Shown in pieces: positions 54,572 to 64,000 of a DNA stretch of 64,000 bases (position 1 is its first letter; each line of letters starts with the position of its first letter). Below the pieces are notes generated by a model. The model saw only the letters and a list, made by a program, of their open reading frames with translations, searched no databases and was not told the DNA's origin. This DNA is from Cyanobacteria bacterium OH_CDB_20 (GTDB lineage Bacteria; Cyanobacteriota; Vampirovibrionia; Gastranaerophilales; Gastranaerophilaceae): NCBI GenBank assembly GCA_023415935.1, contig JAEZIX010000058.1, positions 1-64,000 of the forward strand, given 5' to 3'. A program made the translations under genes and the position numbers.

Positions 54572-56575
54572 AGATACAAGTTATTATTATCAGTTGTTTT
54601 AGCAGGAACATTGTTTGGCACGTCAGCATACGCTGCTATGAATCCTGAAGCAAACAAATATTATCATCAAGCTTGCGCATTTGAAGATGCTTCTAACTAT
54701 GAAGATGCCATTTCTGAATTACAGAAAGCACTTACAATCACTGGTGATGATGCTCTTTTATATACAAAAATGGCCGGTTTATACAGCGATATCGGAGAAT
54801 GGTCAAACGCACTTGCTGCTTACAAAAAAGCTGTAAAATTAAGACCAAACGATGCTTTCATTTATATCAGTATTGGAAATATTTTGCAGCAGCAACATGA
54901 CTATATAAGTGCCTATGATGCTTATAATCATGCTCTTTCAATATTCCCGGAATACAAGTATAACTATTTAAACCTTGCTAATGTGAAACTTCTTATGAAT
55001 GACACCGATGAGGCTTTAAAATATTATCAAACTTTCTTAACTTATTATCCTGATCATATAGAAGCAAGGGAAAGTTTGGCGTCTCTTTTCTTGAAAAGAA
55101 ATGATCCCAAAAACGCATCTGAAGAATACAACAGAATATATAATACGAATCCAACTGAATTCAAAGAATACACAAACTACGGGCTTTCTTTGTATAAATT
55201 AAAAGACTACAACAACGCTGAAATTATACTTAAAAAAGCAATCCAAAAAGACCCTGAGGACTACGTTGCACATGCTAACTTAGCATTTGTATACGTCGAT
55301 CAGGAAAAAGATAATGAAGCACTAAATGAATTCCAAAACGCTTTCAGGATAAAACCTGACTATGATTCTTTGAGATTTGAATATGCAAACCTTCTTGCAG
55401 ATATGGGCAAAACTGACGAAGCTAAAAAAGAATACAACAAATACATAAAAATATTTAAAGATAACGCTTCTGCTTGTTACAATCTGGCAATTTTATATTC
55501 AAAAGAAAAAGAGTATAAAGATGCGATTGCTGTACTTAAAAGAGGCTTAGAAAATGCGCCTTCAAACAAGGATTTAAAGAAAGAACTTGCAAAAAGTTAC
55601 CATCTGAATAAAGATTACGGCGATGCAATAAAGATTTATGATGATTTACTTGTCGAAAACCCTTCAGATTATGATGTTAATTACAACAAGGCTCTTGCCT
55701 GCCACGGTGCTGGAATGTACTCTTCAGCGATAGCAATTTACTCAAACTTGATTGCGCAAAAGCAAGATCCTAAAGTTAAATCATATCTTTCAAGAGCTTA
55801 TTATGACCAAGGAAACAACTTAAAGGACTCTAACAATTACAGAAAAGCAATCAGCAGTTATGAAAAAGCTATTGAAATTAATTCAAACTCTGTAGATGCT
55901 TATATTAGTATGGCAGAAGCGTATGACAAATTAGGCATTAAAACAAAAGTTATTGAAAACTACGAAAAAGCAATAGCAATAGATCCTGATAACACAAAAC
56001 TTTCTGCAAAATATGCACAGGTTTTAGCAAAATATGACAAAACAGAAGATGCAACAGAAGCCTTCCAGAAGGTGCTTTCACTTGAAACATCAACTCAAGA
56101 TGACATCTACAAAACTCATATTGCGCTTGCTGACACATATTCAAAAGAAAAAAATTACGAACAGGCTGTAAATTACTACAAAAAAGCAATCGAACTTAAT
56201 CCAAAAGATGAAATAACAATAATAAAACTTGGAAATACCTATAAATCAATGTCTAACTTGCAAAATGCAATGGATGAATACCGAAAAGTCATATCAATAA
56301 ATCCAGGTAATTATGATGCGATGTTCAACCTTGGTTTATGTGAAGCGGAATCAAATAATATTCAGTCCGCAAAAGAATGTTTTGAAAAAGTAATCGCTCT
56401 AAAAACAGATTATGCATATGCTTACTATGCTTTAGGTCTTGCGTATGAAAAAGAAAAGAACTATCAAAAATCTGTTGAAAACTATGAAAGTTTCTTAAAA
56501 TATACAGACGATAAAGATTTAAAAACAAATATTCAATACAAAGTAAATTACTTGAAAAAGAAGCTTGCTCCATAA
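54569..56575 (+). CDS. Exported TPR-repeat protein, apparent ATT start
   Basis: 668 residues from the ATT. The start gives (M)RYKLLLSVVLAGTLFGTSAYA, a normal signal peptide cut before AMNPEA. The rest is about 17-18 tetratricopeptide repeats (34 residues, A.A...L..P..A...Y). TPRs bind proteins, so it is a periplasmic scaffold. A TTG at 54548 is in frame but lies before the AGGAGG; an ATG at 54637 would lose the signal peptide. AUU starts are known (infC, pcnB) but rare; a base error at this codon is also possible. Followed without gap by two more genes. Confidence 0.85.
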   Translation: MRYKLLLSVVLAGTLFGTSAYAAMNPEANKYYHQACAFEDASNYEDAISELQKALTITGDDALLYTKMAGLYSDIGEWSNALAAYKKAVKLRPNDAFIYISIGNILQQQHDYISAYDAYNHALSIFPEYKYNYLNLANVKLLMNDTDEALKYYQTFLTYYPDHIEARESLASLFLKRNDPKNASEEYNRIYNTNPTEFKEYTNYGLSLYKLKDYNNAEIILKKAIQKDPEDYVAHANLAFVYVDQEKDNEALNEFQNAFRIKPDYDSLRFEYANLLADMGKTDEAKKEYNKYIKIFKDNASACYNLAILYSKEKEYKDAIAVLKRGLENAPSNKDLKKELAKSYHLNKDYGDAIKIYDDLLVENPSDYDVNYNKALACHGAGMYSSAIAIYSNLIAQKQDPKVKSYLSRAYYDQGNNLKDSNNYRKAISSYEKAIEINSNSVDAYISMAEAYDKLGIKTKVIENYEKAIAIDPDNTKLSAKYAQVLAKYDKTEDATEAFQKVLSLETSTQDDIYKTHIALADTYSKEKNYEQAVNYYKKAIELNPKDEITIIKLGNTYKSMSNLQNAMDEYRKVISINPGNYDAMFNLGLCEAESNNIQSAKECFEKVIALKTDYAYAYYALGLAYEKEKNYQKSVENYESFLKYTDDKDLKTNIQYKVNYLKKKLAP

Positions 56576-56977
56576 ATGAAGAAATATATTATTGCAATAT
56601 TTTTACTCTTGCTTGGTTTTTTGCCGGCAGAAGCAAAGCAAAAAGTTGTTATAGCAACAAGTCCTGTACCAATCAACACTTCATCTACAGATAGTTTTAC
56701 CTGCTATTTTTCAACTGGGCAAAGAATATTCTACGGAGTGAGCGCTGCTAAGAGCTTTCAAGATACAGCTTTAAAAATCCAAATAATAAAAAAAGAAAAT
56801 AATGCTCCAAACGGGGTTTATACAATGGCTTATGCTAAAACCGCTTCCATTTCTAGAGGTGACAAATTCTATACTGATTATGTAATTTTAACAACTCCGG
56901 GATATTACGTTATCAGAGTGTTTGAGCTAAGAGATTTGGAAAAAGCGCTTGTATCTTATGGCATATGGGTAAAATAA
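56576..56977 (+). CDS. Small exported protein of unknown function
   Basis: 133 residues. A signal peptide (1-20, MKKYIIAIFLLLLGFLPAEA) is followed by a compact beta-rich domain of about 110 residues (VVIATSPVPINTSSTDSFT, DYVILTTPGYYVIRV). No recognised family. It starts directly after the TPR stop, so the two products may work together in the periplasm. Confidence 0.75.
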   Translation: MKKYIIAIFLLLLGFLPAEAKQKVVIATSPVPINTSSTDSFTCYFSTGQRIFYGVSAAKSFQDTALKIQIIKKENNAPNGVYTMAYAKTASISRGDKFYTDYVILTTPGYYVIRVFELRDLEKALVSYGIWVK

Positions 56978-57372
56978 TGTTTGAATACATAAAGTTCCAA
57001 ATATCAAAACTATTTTCATCAAAATACGTAAAAAAAGGAAGCTGTAAAATGTGCGGAAACTGTTGCAAAAACATAGTTTTCTATATTGGCGAAGATGCTG
57101 TTTCAACACAAGAACAATTTGAAGCATTAAAAAAATGGAATAAATCTTATAATAATTTTGCACTTTCTGGAAAAGATGAAAACGGAGCGCTGCTATTTAC
57201 CTGCAAATGCCTCGACAAAAATAACAAATGTAAAGTTTATTACCTTCGTTCAATAAACTGTAGATTATACCCAAATCCGGACAAAATTTTTCTGGCTAAT
57301 CGAGGTAAACTCTTAGATAATTGCGGTTATTATTTTGATACAAATAAGAAGTTTAAAGATTATTTAAACTAG
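56977..57372 (+). CDS. YkgJ-family Cys-cluster protein
   Basis: 131 residues. The Cys pattern GSCKMCGNCCKN...CKCLDKNNKCKVYYLRSINCRLYP matches the YkgJ family, thought to bind a zinc or Fe-S cluster. Function unknown. Start chosen at 56977, which overlaps the preceding stop (TAATG); an ATG at 56965 adds four residues but has no ribosome site. Third gene of the TPR operon. Confidence 0.85.
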   Translation: MFEYIKFQISKLFSSKYVKKGSCKMCGNCCKNIVFYIGEDAVSTQEQFEALKKWNKSYNNFALSGKDENGALLFTCKCLDKNNKCKVYYLRSINCRLYPNPDKIFLANRGKLLDNCGYYFDTNKKFKDYLN

Positions 57373-57405
57373 CAAAAAAATTTAACAACTTGCTTTATAA
57401 TAAAT

Positions 57406-58929
57406 ATGCAAATCTCTCCTCTTAGACCTTTCGTAAATTATATAAACTTTTGCGGGCAAATGGTAAATGCTGTCTATTTCAACGATAGCCACGCAAATAC
57501 TAGAAATATTGACTCTTTTCTAAACGCAAGAGACAATTTTTACTGCAAAAATCCTTCCGGCGTCAATCTAACATTGTGCGGAGGGGATTTATTTTTGGAT
57601 AAATCTATAGCAAATAAAATCGTCGCATCAAAACTAAGGAATAGTGTGGACGCATACGCTGTAGGAAACCACGATATAGAGTCTGGAGATATACTTGCAG
57701 ATAACATAAAGAAAAACTACTCTTTTGGCAAATGGCTCGCCGCAAACCTCACATTTTCAAAACCAACGCCACTTTCTGACAGTATAATGAAATCTCTTAT
57801 TATTGAAAAAAAGGGAGAAAGAATAGGTGTTATTGGCGTTGCTCCATTTGATTTAAAAGAAGTTATGTTCTCAACTCCTGAAAATAGCTTTATCCACACT
57901 GAATCCCTAAAAAGAAGTATTAGAAGAGTAAGAGTTGAGGTTAAAAAACTTGAAGAAAGTAAAATAGACAAAATAATCTTAATAGCTCATACCGGCGAAA
58001 AACTGCCTGATGGAACAGATATTTATGGAGAATTTGCAAAAATTGGTGGCATTGACGCTATTTTAGGTGGTCACGACCACAGAGAAGTTGACCGCTGGGA
58101 AAAAACAGAAAGAGGAGAACCTGTAAAAATTGTTGCAACGGGTAAAAGCGACACCAACCAGTTCAAAGGCAATCTAAATATGTTTGGTATTCTAAAGCTG
58201 TATTTTGACGACTACGGTATTTTAGAACCAGAAAAGTGCAAAAATAAATTTAAAGAAACTTCGAAATACAAATCCCCTGTAAATGAAAGCGGGCTGCCGA
58301 TTTTAGCAAGACTAAAAAGCCCGGTTAGCTGTGATAATCCACTTAGAGAAGAAAATAAAGTTGCAGATATAGTTGCAGACTCTAACTTGTGGTATGTAAA
58401 TACGCATACAACAGGTGAAAAAGCAGATTTTGCCTTTGTAAACCCGGGAACTATCAGGTCGAATTTTGAAACTCAATCAATTACGGAAGAAAACGTAGCA
58501 GAAGTAGTACCTTTCACCACTCAAACACTTATCAAAACAAAACTTACAAAAAAACAGATTATTGAAGCACTAACTACCAGTGCAAAATCTTGCAAAAATA
58601 CAAAAGCATCACCTGGGTTGATGCAAGTTTCTGGGCTAAGATACAATGTAGATAAAGATTTTAATGTTTCGAATGTAAGAATTGTAGACCAAAACGGAAA
58701 AATCAGATTAAGACTAGACAATGTCCCTGATACTAAAGAATTCACTTGCGTATACGATACTTTCCTTGCCTCAGGACCTGAAGGATTAGACAGCCTCAAA
58801 AAAGACATTGAATCTGCTAGTGTAGAAACATTCCCTGAAGCAACAAGACAAAAAGCTTTATATGACTACTTCAAAGAAAACAAGGAATTATACGATTATA
58901 CGATGAAGAGAATATTTTTTATCGGTTAA
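57406..58929 (+). CDS. 5'-nucleotidase/UshA-like metallophosphatase with MQISPL leader
   Basis: 507 residues. Metallophosphatase motifs FNDSHAN (25-31), CGGDLF (58-63), VGNHD (86-90), IAHTGE and LGGHDH, then the C-terminal 5'-nucleotidase domain (NPGTIRSNF, GLMQVSGLRYN). It cleaves nucleotides or related phosphate esters using two metals. UshA relatives are exported, but there is no signal peptide. The start is MQISPL, then INFCG at 13-17, resembling other unusual N-termini here. The end overlaps the SDR gene by 11 bp. Confidence 0.88.
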   Translation: MQISPLRPFVNYINFCGQMVNAVYFNDSHANTRNIDSFLNARDNFYCKNPSGVNLTLCGGDLFLDKSIANKIVASKLRNSVDAYAVGNHDIESGDILADNIKKNYSFGKWLAANLTFSKPTPLSDSIMKSLIIEKKGERIGVIGVAPFDLKEVMFSTPENSFIHTESLKRSIRRVRVEVKKLEESKIDKIILIAHTGEKLPDGTDIYGEFAKIGGIDAILGGHDHREVDRWEKTERGEPVKIVATGKSDTNQFKGNLNMFGILKLYFDDYGILEPEKCKNKFKETSKYKSPVNESGLPILARLKSPVSCDNPLREENKVADIVADSNLWYVNTHTTGEKADFAFVNPGTIRSNFETQSITEENVAEVVPFTTQTLIKTKLTKKQIIEALTTSAKSCKNTKASPGLMQVSGLRYNVDKDFNVSNVRIVDQNGKIRLRLDNVPDTKEFTCVYDTFLASGPEGLDSLKKDIESASVETFPEATRQKALYDYFKENKELYDYTMKRIFFIG

Positions 58930-59749
58930 CCCTTGATTTTAAAGACTTTTTAATAACAAAATTAACGAATCTTTCAGGCAACTTGGCTAAAGCCAGAATA
59001 AATTTTGCATCTGCACCGACTTTATAAGAAGGCTTAGGATTCTTTGCTTTTAATGCTTTCAAAACCGCCTTTGCAACGAGTTGTGGGCTTTCGCCCGTTA
59101 GATTATTGTTATATGTATTTCTCTCAAGAAAATTTAGTTCTTTTTTGTATTTTTCTTTTGCTTTATCAGGAATAAAATCAAAAGAATGTTTTATAGTCTT
59201 ATCCCAGATGGGAGTTCTCATTACGCCTGGTTTTATTGAAACAACTTTAATATTATTTTCTGTAAGTTCAATTTCTAAAGCCCTGAACAATATATCCAAA
59301 GAACGTTTAGACGCACAGTATGGCGCCGCAAAAGGGAACAATCCTGAGCTTGCCATAGAACTTATATTAATAATTTTACCAAACCCGAGCATCGGTAAAA
59401 ATCTTTGTGCAACAGCAACTGGAGCAAACGTATTCACCTCAAATTGTTCTTTAAGTTTCTTGATAGGCATAAATTCCATTGGCCCACCAATAGCAATCCC
59501 TGCATTATTAATAAGAGCATCAAGAGATTCTGTTTGCTTTAAAATAAACCAAAATGCTTTATCAATGCTAGCGCTATTTGTAACATCAAGATAGACCCCT
59601 ATAATATTTTTATCAATTTTTTCTAACTTGTACTTATCAGCTTTTTTCCTTACTCCTGCAAAAACTCTATAACCTTCTTTTGCAAGTGTTTTAGCTATTT
59701 CTTTACCAATCCCTGATGAAGCACCTGTAATTAATATTGCTTTTTTCAT
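58919..59749 (-). CDS. Short-chain dehydrogenase/reductase
   Basis: 276 residues. NAD(P) motif TGASSGIGKEIA (about 7-18), NNAGIAIGG and catalytic YCASK. The C-terminus (LPERFVNFVIKKSLKSRV) is basic. The substrate is unknown; the Tyr-Lys pair supports activity on an alcohol or ketone. No ribosome site is visible, and a TATGAT is 11 nt upstream. Divergent from yraN. Confidence 0.9.
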   Translation of the reverse strand: MKKAILITGASSGIGKEIAKTLAKEGYRVFAGVRKKADKYKLEKIDKNIIGVYLDVTNSASIDKAFWFILKQTESLDALINNAGIAIGGPMEFMPIKKLKEQFEVNTFAPVAVAQRFLPMLGFGKIINISSMASSGLFPFAAPYCASKRSLDILFRALEIELTENNIKVVSIKPGVMRTPIWDKTIKHSFDFIPDKAKEKYKKELNFLERNTYNNNLTGESPQLVAKAVLKALKAKNPKPSYKVGADAKFILALAKLPERFVNFVIKKSLKSRVNR

Positions 59750-59798
59750 AAGATATTAATATCATAAATAATATAAAAATTGAAGATAGGACGTTGAT

Positions 59799-60164
59799 TT
59801 GCCAAAATCATCAAATATTAAAACAGGAAAAGTTGGAGAAGAAAAAGCAAGAGAATTCCTTGAAAAACAAGGATATAAAGTACTTGCAACAAACTGGCAT
59901 TTTTCAAAAAATGCTGAAATAGATATCATAGCAATGGAAAAAGATACCCTTGTTTTTGTCGAAGTCAAAACAAGAACAACGGAAAACTTCGGGCATCCTT
60001 TTGAAGCTATTGACCAAAGAAAAGTTCAAAAGATATATATAGCAGCACTTTCATATATTGAAACCGAAAAACCTAAACACAAAAATTACAGAATAGATGC
60101 GATTTCTGTTCTTGGAAAAGACTATAAAATTGAGCATCTCAAAAATATAGGACTTGGCTGGTAA
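59799..60164 (+). CDS. YraN family (UPF0102) nuclease-fold protein
   Basis: 121 residues, normal length. Motifs GKVGEEKAREFLEKQGY, NAEIDIIAMEKDTLVFVEVKTRT carry the Asp-Glu-Lys core of the restriction-endonuclease-like fold. The function is not established in general. The start is TTG at 59799 with AGG 8 nt upstream. Converges on surE with a 14-bp gap. Confidence 0.88.
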   Translation: MPKSSNIKTGKVGEEKAREFLEKQGYKVLATNWHFSKNAEIDIIAMEKDTLVFVEVKTRTTENFGHPFEAIDQRKVQKIYIAALSYIETEKPKHKNYRIDAISVLGKDYKIEHLKNIGLGW

Positions 60165-60178
60165 TCAATTAATTTTGA

Positions 60179-60970
60179 TTACATCCAGTCGCACTTACCG
60201 TCTTTACAGAAGGCATTTTCAAGCTCTGCCATAATACTTTTATGAGTCATTTCAAATGTTATAGGAGTAATAGAAACCTTATTCCATCTTACAGCATTGA
60301 TATCTGTATCGTCGTTTTCTTCAGTTTTAATTAGCTCTCCAGCCATCCAGTAATAAACTTTTCCACGAGGATCGACACGTTTTTCATAATCATCAGTGAA
60401 CATTCTTGTTCCAAGTTTTGTTATGGCAACGCCAGCAACGTCTTCTTCCCTCAAGGCCGGACAATTAATATTCAAGATAGTCTTTTTAGGAAAATCAATT
60501 TCTTTAATTTTTGGTAAAAACTTATTAATAAAAGAAGCAGTAGCCTCAAAATATTCCGGCTCACTGCCAAGACTAGCAAGAGAAACCGCAATACTAGGAT
60601 ATCCGAGCATAGCTCCTTCCATAGCGCAGCTAACTGTGCCTGAATATAAAATATCAGCGCCCAAGTTTGGACCGTGGTTGATACCTGATATGACAACATC
60701 AGGTTTTTCATCATCAGCAAGAATTGCAGAAAGAGCTATTTTGACGCAGTCACCAGGAGTTCCTGTTGTTACCCAACTTCTTTTTACACCAAATTTCGGC
60801 TCAAGTTCTTCTACACGAAGAGGAGTATGAAGAGTTAAGGAATGACCTGCAGCACTACGTTCTCTGTCTGGCGCGACAATATATACGTCGTGATCAACAC
60901 TGAGTTTTTCCATCAGGTATCTGATACCTGTAGCCATAATGCCATCATCATTGGAAATCAATATTTTCAT
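60179..60970 (-). CDS. surE: SurE 5'/3'-nucleotidase
   Basis: 263 residues. MKILISNDDGI (Asp 8 and 9) at the start, SGINHGPNLGADILYSGTV and AMEG identify the metal-dependent SurE phosphatase. Start chosen at 60970 because AAGGAT precedes it and the motif begins there; an upstream start at 60997 adds nine residues. It follows aroB by 61 bp and may end the aro operon. Confidence 0.95.
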   Translation of the reverse strand: MKILISNDDGIMATGIRYLMEKLSVDHDVYIVAPDRERSAAGHSLTLHTPLRVEELEPKFGVKRSWVTTGTPGDCVKIALSAILADDEKPDVVISGINHGPNLGADILYSGTVSCAMEGAMLGYPSIAVSLASLGSEPEYFEATASFINKFLPKIKEIDFPKKTILNINCPALREEDVAGVAITKLGTRMFTDDYEKRVDPRGKVYYWMAGELIKTEENDDTDINAVRWNKVSITPITFEMTHKSIMAELENAFCKDGKCDWM

Positions 60971-61031
60971 ACAAATCCTTTTTAAAACTCTTCTCAAACT
61001 GCTTTAGCATTATAACATCTTTTTCAAGAGG

Positions 61032-62126
61032 TTACAATGCTTGTAAAATAGCATTTTTAACAGAATCTGAAGAAATAGAATCAAAAATATCAACGCGACC
61101 TTCTGAAACAGGCAATACAAAACGTATGCTTGAGTTCTGAACCTTTTTATCTAAAAACATTGCGTTAAAAATTTTATCAGCAGAAATATTTTGCTCAAGT
61201 TGAGGAGTAATATCATATAAATCTAAAAGCCTTTGAGCTTTCAAATAGTATTTTTCATCAATTAAATTTTCTTCTAATGCTAGGTTAAACGCCATTTTTA
61301 GACCGATTGCAACTGCCTCTCCATGGGTATAAGTTTTATACTCAGTAACATTTTCGATAGCATGTGCAAAAGTATGCCCAAGATTTAATATCACCCTAAT
61401 GCCTTGTTCCTTTTCATCTTGATTGACAACTGCAGCTTTTAAGAGACAACAAATTTTTATGAGTTCAGCAATAACATCTTCTTTAAGCTCAAAAATATCG
61501 TCTTTGTTATTTATAAGAAAATCATAAAGTTCAAAATCACTATCAGTGCAAGACTTTTCGATAAAAGCGTATTTTAATATTTCACCAAGCCCTGTTTTTA
61601 TCTGGCGCAATGGAAGTGTTTTAAGAGTTTTAGCATCAATAAGCACAACCTTCGGTTGATAGAAACTTCCAATCATATTTTTTCCCATAGAATGGTTGAT
61701 TGCAACCTTTCCTCCAACTGAAGAATCAACTTGTGAAAGTAATGTCGTAGGAATCTGAATAAAATCTATTCCTCTTTGGTATATAGAAGCAGCAAAGCCT
61801 GCCATATCACCTATTACACCACCACCAAAAGCAACTATTGCATCTTTTCTTTCGAGCTTTAATTCAAGGGCTTTATCAAGAATTTTTTGCAACGAAATAA
61901 AATCTTTATACTCCTCGCCATCTTTTAAAATAAGCCATTGAGCACCCTCAAGTTGAGGTTTTACAGCAACTTTTTCAAAGATAGTTTCATTTGTAACTAC
62001 TAAAAATTTCTTAGCTCCTGAATATTTTTTTATATATTCTGAAGCTCTTGAAATCAAGCCTTCACCGATTAAAATCGGATATGAATATTCATCTTTCTTG
62101 GGAATAACAACATTTAACTCTATCAT
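61032..62126 (-). CDS. aroB: 3-dehydroquinate synthase
   Basis: 364 residues. NAD-binding GGGVIGDMAGFAASIYQRG, TTLLSQVDSSVGGK, and metal ligands in LNLGHTFAHA and THGEAVAIG. It makes dehydroquinate from DAHP in the shikimate pathway. The start overlaps aroK by 4 bp. Confidence 0.96.
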   Translation of the reverse strand: MIELNVVIPKKDEYSYPILIGEGLISRASEYIKKYSGAKKFLVVTNETIFEKVAVKPQLEGAQWLILKDGEEYKDFISLQKILDKALELKLERKDAIVAFGGGVIGDMAGFAASIYQRGIDFIQIPTTLLSQVDSSVGGKVAINHSMGKNMIGSFYQPKVVLIDAKTLKTLPLRQIKTGLGEILKYAFIEKSCTDSDFELYDFLINNKDDIFELKEDVIAELIKICCLLKAAVVNQDEKEQGIRVILNLGHTFAHAIENVTEYKTYTHGEAVAIGLKMAFNLALEENLIDEKYYLKAQRLLDLYDITPQLEQNISADKIFNAMFLDKKVQNSSIRFVLPVSEGRVDIFDSISSDSVKNAILQAL

Positions 62127-62629
62127 AATTTTTCCAAAATCTCTTCTGCAATTTTCTCGGGTGATTTATTTGAAACATCAACAACAAAATCTGCTTTTAA
62201 ATAATTTTTCTCTCTTTGAGCAAGTAAATTAGAAAGTGTAACTCTAGGATTTGAAGTTTGTAAAAGCGGCCTTTTGTTGTCATACTTAATTCTTTCATAA
62301 AGTACATTGGAAGGAGCTTTCAGGTAGAAAACTGTGCCTTTTTTTCTCAAGCAGTTTAAATTTTCGGGTCTTTGACAGAACCCTCCGCCAGTAGCAATTA
62401 TAAGATTTTCATCATCCTGAAGGGCTTCTGCAATTACAGTTTCAAAGTTTCTAAAGTATGTTTCGCCTTGTTTTTCAAATATTTGAACAATCGGAGTTTG
62501 TTCTTTTGTTTCAATAATTTCATCAATATCCATAAAAAACAAATCCGGACGAATTTTAGTAAGCGTTTTTCCAACCGTTGTTTTTCCAGACCCCATCATT
62601 CCGATAAGAATTATATTAGTCTTTGCCAC
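62123..62629 (-). CDS. aroK: Shikimate kinase
   Basis: 168 residues. P-loop GMMGSGKTT (10-18), DIDEII (34-39) and GGGFCQRPEN; RPLLQ is the lid region. It phosphorylates shikimate. It lies 3 bp after the aroC stop and overlaps aroB by 4 bp. Confidence 0.96.
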   Translation of the reverse strand: MAKTNIILIGMMGSGKTTVGKTLTKIRPDLFFMDIDEIIETKEQTPIVQIFEKQGETYFRNFETVIAEALQDDENLIIATGGGFCQRPENLNCLRKKGTVFYLKAPSNVLYERIKYDNKRPLLQTSNPRVTLSNLLAQREKNYLKADFVVDVSNKSPEKIAEEILEKL

Positions 62630-62632
62630 ATT

Positions 62633-63805
62633 TTACCTTTCTGAAAGATATTTTTTATAATTATCAAAATTATTTTTTATCACATTGTAATTATCAGAGC
62701 CAAATTTTTCAAGAAAAGAATTTAAAATCACAATAGCAGCCATACTCTCGGCAACAACTCCGCAAGCAGGAACAGCACAGGTATCAGAACGTTCAAAGTG
62801 AGCTTGATATGACTCTTTACTTATAATATCTACTGATTGTAAAGGCTTTTTCATAGTTGGTATTGCTTTCATAGCAATATTTATAACAATATCTTCGCCA
62901 TTAGTCATACCGCCTTCGATTCCGCCAGCATTATTAGTCTTTCTATAAAAACCTTTTTCGTTATAAAAAATTTCATCATGAGTTTCAGAACCAAATTGAG
63001 AAGCACAACCTTTACCCAAGCCGAATTCAACAGATTTAACAGCCTGAATACTAATAAGAGCTTGAGCTAAAAGCCCGTCAAGTTTCCTATCCCAGTGGAC
63101 AAAAGAACCAAGCCCGACCGGAAGATTCTTTATTATTATCCTGATTGAACCGCCTAAAGTATCACCTTCTTCTTTGGCCTTGTCAATTTCCGCCCTCATA
63201 ATTTCAGCAGCAGCTTCATCTGGACACCTTAGATCAGAAGATTCAATAAAAAGCCTATCTACAGGCTTATTTTCATCAATTTTTACATCACCAATTTGAG
63301 TTACATAAGAAAAACATTCAACACCAAATTCTTTTAAAATAAGTTTTGCAACAGCCCCTACTGCAACTCTTGTTGCGGTTTCTCTTGCACTTGAGCGCTC
63401 TAAAACATTTCTAATATCTGAGTGATTATACTTTATAGCGCCTGCAAAATCAGCGTGTCCTGGCCTTATTTTGGAAATTATTTTTTCGTTTATTAGATTA
63501 ATATTTTCTTCAGTTTGCTCTACTTCAAGAGTAGACATAGAAACTTTCCAGTTTTCAAAATCCTTATTTTTTATCTCAAGACAAATAGGGCTTCCGGTTG
63601 AAATTCCAAATCTTACACCAGAGAGAATAGAGGCTTTATCTTTTTCAATACTCATTCTTCCACCACGACCGTAACCAACTTGCCTTCTTGCAAGCTCCTT
63701 ATCAATGGAGTCATTATCAATCTTAAACCCGGCTGGAACACCTTCAATAATGGCATTTAATGAAATACCGTGTGATTCTCCTGATGATAAAAATCTAAAA
63801 ACCAT
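62633..63805 (-). CDS. aroC: Chorismate synthase
   Basis: 390 residues. GESHG (9-13), RPGHADFAGAIKY, ERSSARETATRVAVGAVAK and GIEGGMTNGEDI fix the family. It forms chorismate from EPSP with reduced FMN. Start chosen at 63805, where GAGGA is about 11 nt upstream; longer start codons would extend into the promoter. First gene of the aro operon. Confidence 0.96.
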   Translation of the reverse strand: MVFRFLSSGESHGISLNAIIEGVPAGFKIDNDSIDKELARRQVGYGRGGRMSIEKDKASILSGVRFGISTGSPICLEIKNKDFENWKVSMSTLEVEQTEENINLINEKIISKIRPGHADFAGAIKYNHSDIRNVLERSSARETATRVAVGAVAKLILKEFGVECFSYVTQIGDVKIDENKPVDRLFIESSDLRCPDEAAAEIMRAEIDKAKEEGDTLGGSIRIIIKNLPVGLGSFVHWDRKLDGLLAQALISIQAVKSVEFGLGKGCASQFGSETHDEIFYNEKGFYRKTNNAGGIEGGMTNGEDIVINIAMKAIPTMKKPLQSVDIISKESYQAHFERSDTCAVPACGVVAESMAAIVILNSFLEKFGSDNYNVIKNNFDNYKKYLSER

Positions 63806-63829
63806 ATCTGTAACTGTCCTCTTTAGACA

Positions 63830-63858
63830 ATTGTAGCGATAAATTAAGAAATTGTAAA
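63830..63858 (-). promoter_or_regulatory. Promoter of the aro operon
   Basis: Minus strand TTTACA (63853-63858), 17-bp spacer, TACAAT (63830-63835), with a predicted start near 63823 and a short leader carrying the ribosome site. Confidence 0.6.
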
Positions 63859-63948
63859 TCAATAATATAAAATTCTACAATTAAAAAATATATTAAAATT
63901 TAGTCACAAATAAGAATGCCACAAATATTGGAGAAGAGGCATCTTTAT

Positions 63949-63997
63949 AAAATCTTAATAAGATTTTGGTGTATTTTTTACACTTTAAGTATTGACA
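63949..63997. other. Hairpins and -35-like box at the window's right end
   Basis: AAAATCTT-AAT-AAGATTTT (63949-63967) and GTGTA...TACAC (63970-63985) are small inverted repeats. TTGACA (63992-63997) may be a -35 box of a gene beyond the window. Nothing else is visible from 63859 to 64000. Confidence 0.3.
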
Positions 63998-64000
63998 TGC

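Overview
The window is AT-rich chromosomal DNA with tightly packed genes, many stop/start overlaps and few gaps. It has markers of a Gram-negative envelope (TolC-type outer-membrane protein, TonB C-terminal domain, MscS with a signal peptide). It also has traits of an anaerobe, such as a class 1B dihydroorotate dehydrogenase with its PyrK partner and many radical SAM enzymes. Several lineage-type proteins carry unusual N-termini: a start like M-x-M-A-A-S-Q-A-R-F, and starts like M-x-I-x-P-L followed by a short (V/I)(S/N)F(G/K/C) motif. These make me think of the non-photosynthetic gut Cyanobacteria (Gastranaerophilales, 'Melainabacteria'). That assignment rests on memory of such proteins and was not searched. 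No phage, insertion sequence, CRISPR array or rRNA is visible.

Layout. 1-1.7 kb: a coiled-coil secreted-type protein and a 74-residue protein. 1.7-8.3 kb: adenine deaminase, a MATE transporter, an operon of three paralogous radical SAM proteins, then three tandem 81-84 bp hairpin units that run in phase into tRNA-Val(GAC). 8.3-16 kb: one giant 2571-residue protein with an EF-hand, a central hydrophobic hairpin, a long helical-repeat region and an HD domain. 16.3-18.7 kb: three consecutive zinc-ribbon membrane proteins, one ending in a TonB domain. 18.8-32.2 kb: MscS channel, membrane GAF sensor, DHH phosphoesterase, alkyladenine glycosylase, two radical SAM proteins with an N-terminal SPASM-like region, ketopantoate reductase, an unknown 931-residue protein followed by an HNH-like protein, and TolC. 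32.3-33.9 kb: ilvA-ridA.

33.9-43.4 kb holds a complete UMP pathway in one operon, pyrK-pyrD-pyrE-pyrB-pyrC-pyrF-carA-carB. It is preceded by a promoter, a 14-codon leader peptide with its own ribosome site, a U-tract pause hairpin and an intrinsic terminator. This is the architecture of UTP-sensed attenuation. 43.5-48.3 kb: NAD synthase, then a divergent pair of calcium-loop proteins. 48.4-54.5 kb: U32 peptidase-family protein, a protein made only of Clp-N repeats, a Ca2+/cation antiporter, NrnA and YihY. 54.5-57.4 kb: a TPR lipidation-free exported protein that appears to start at an ATT codon, a small exported protein and a YkgJ-type Cys-cluster protein. 57.4-64 kb: a 5'-nucleotidase-like protein, an SDR, YraN, surE and an aroC-aroK-aroB operon.

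The clearest candidates for something undescribed are: (1) a recurring N-terminal leader on otherwise unrelated proteins, possibly a targeting signal; (2) the pyr leader attenuator; (3) the tRNA-phased hairpin repeats; (4) the giant EF-hand/HD protein.
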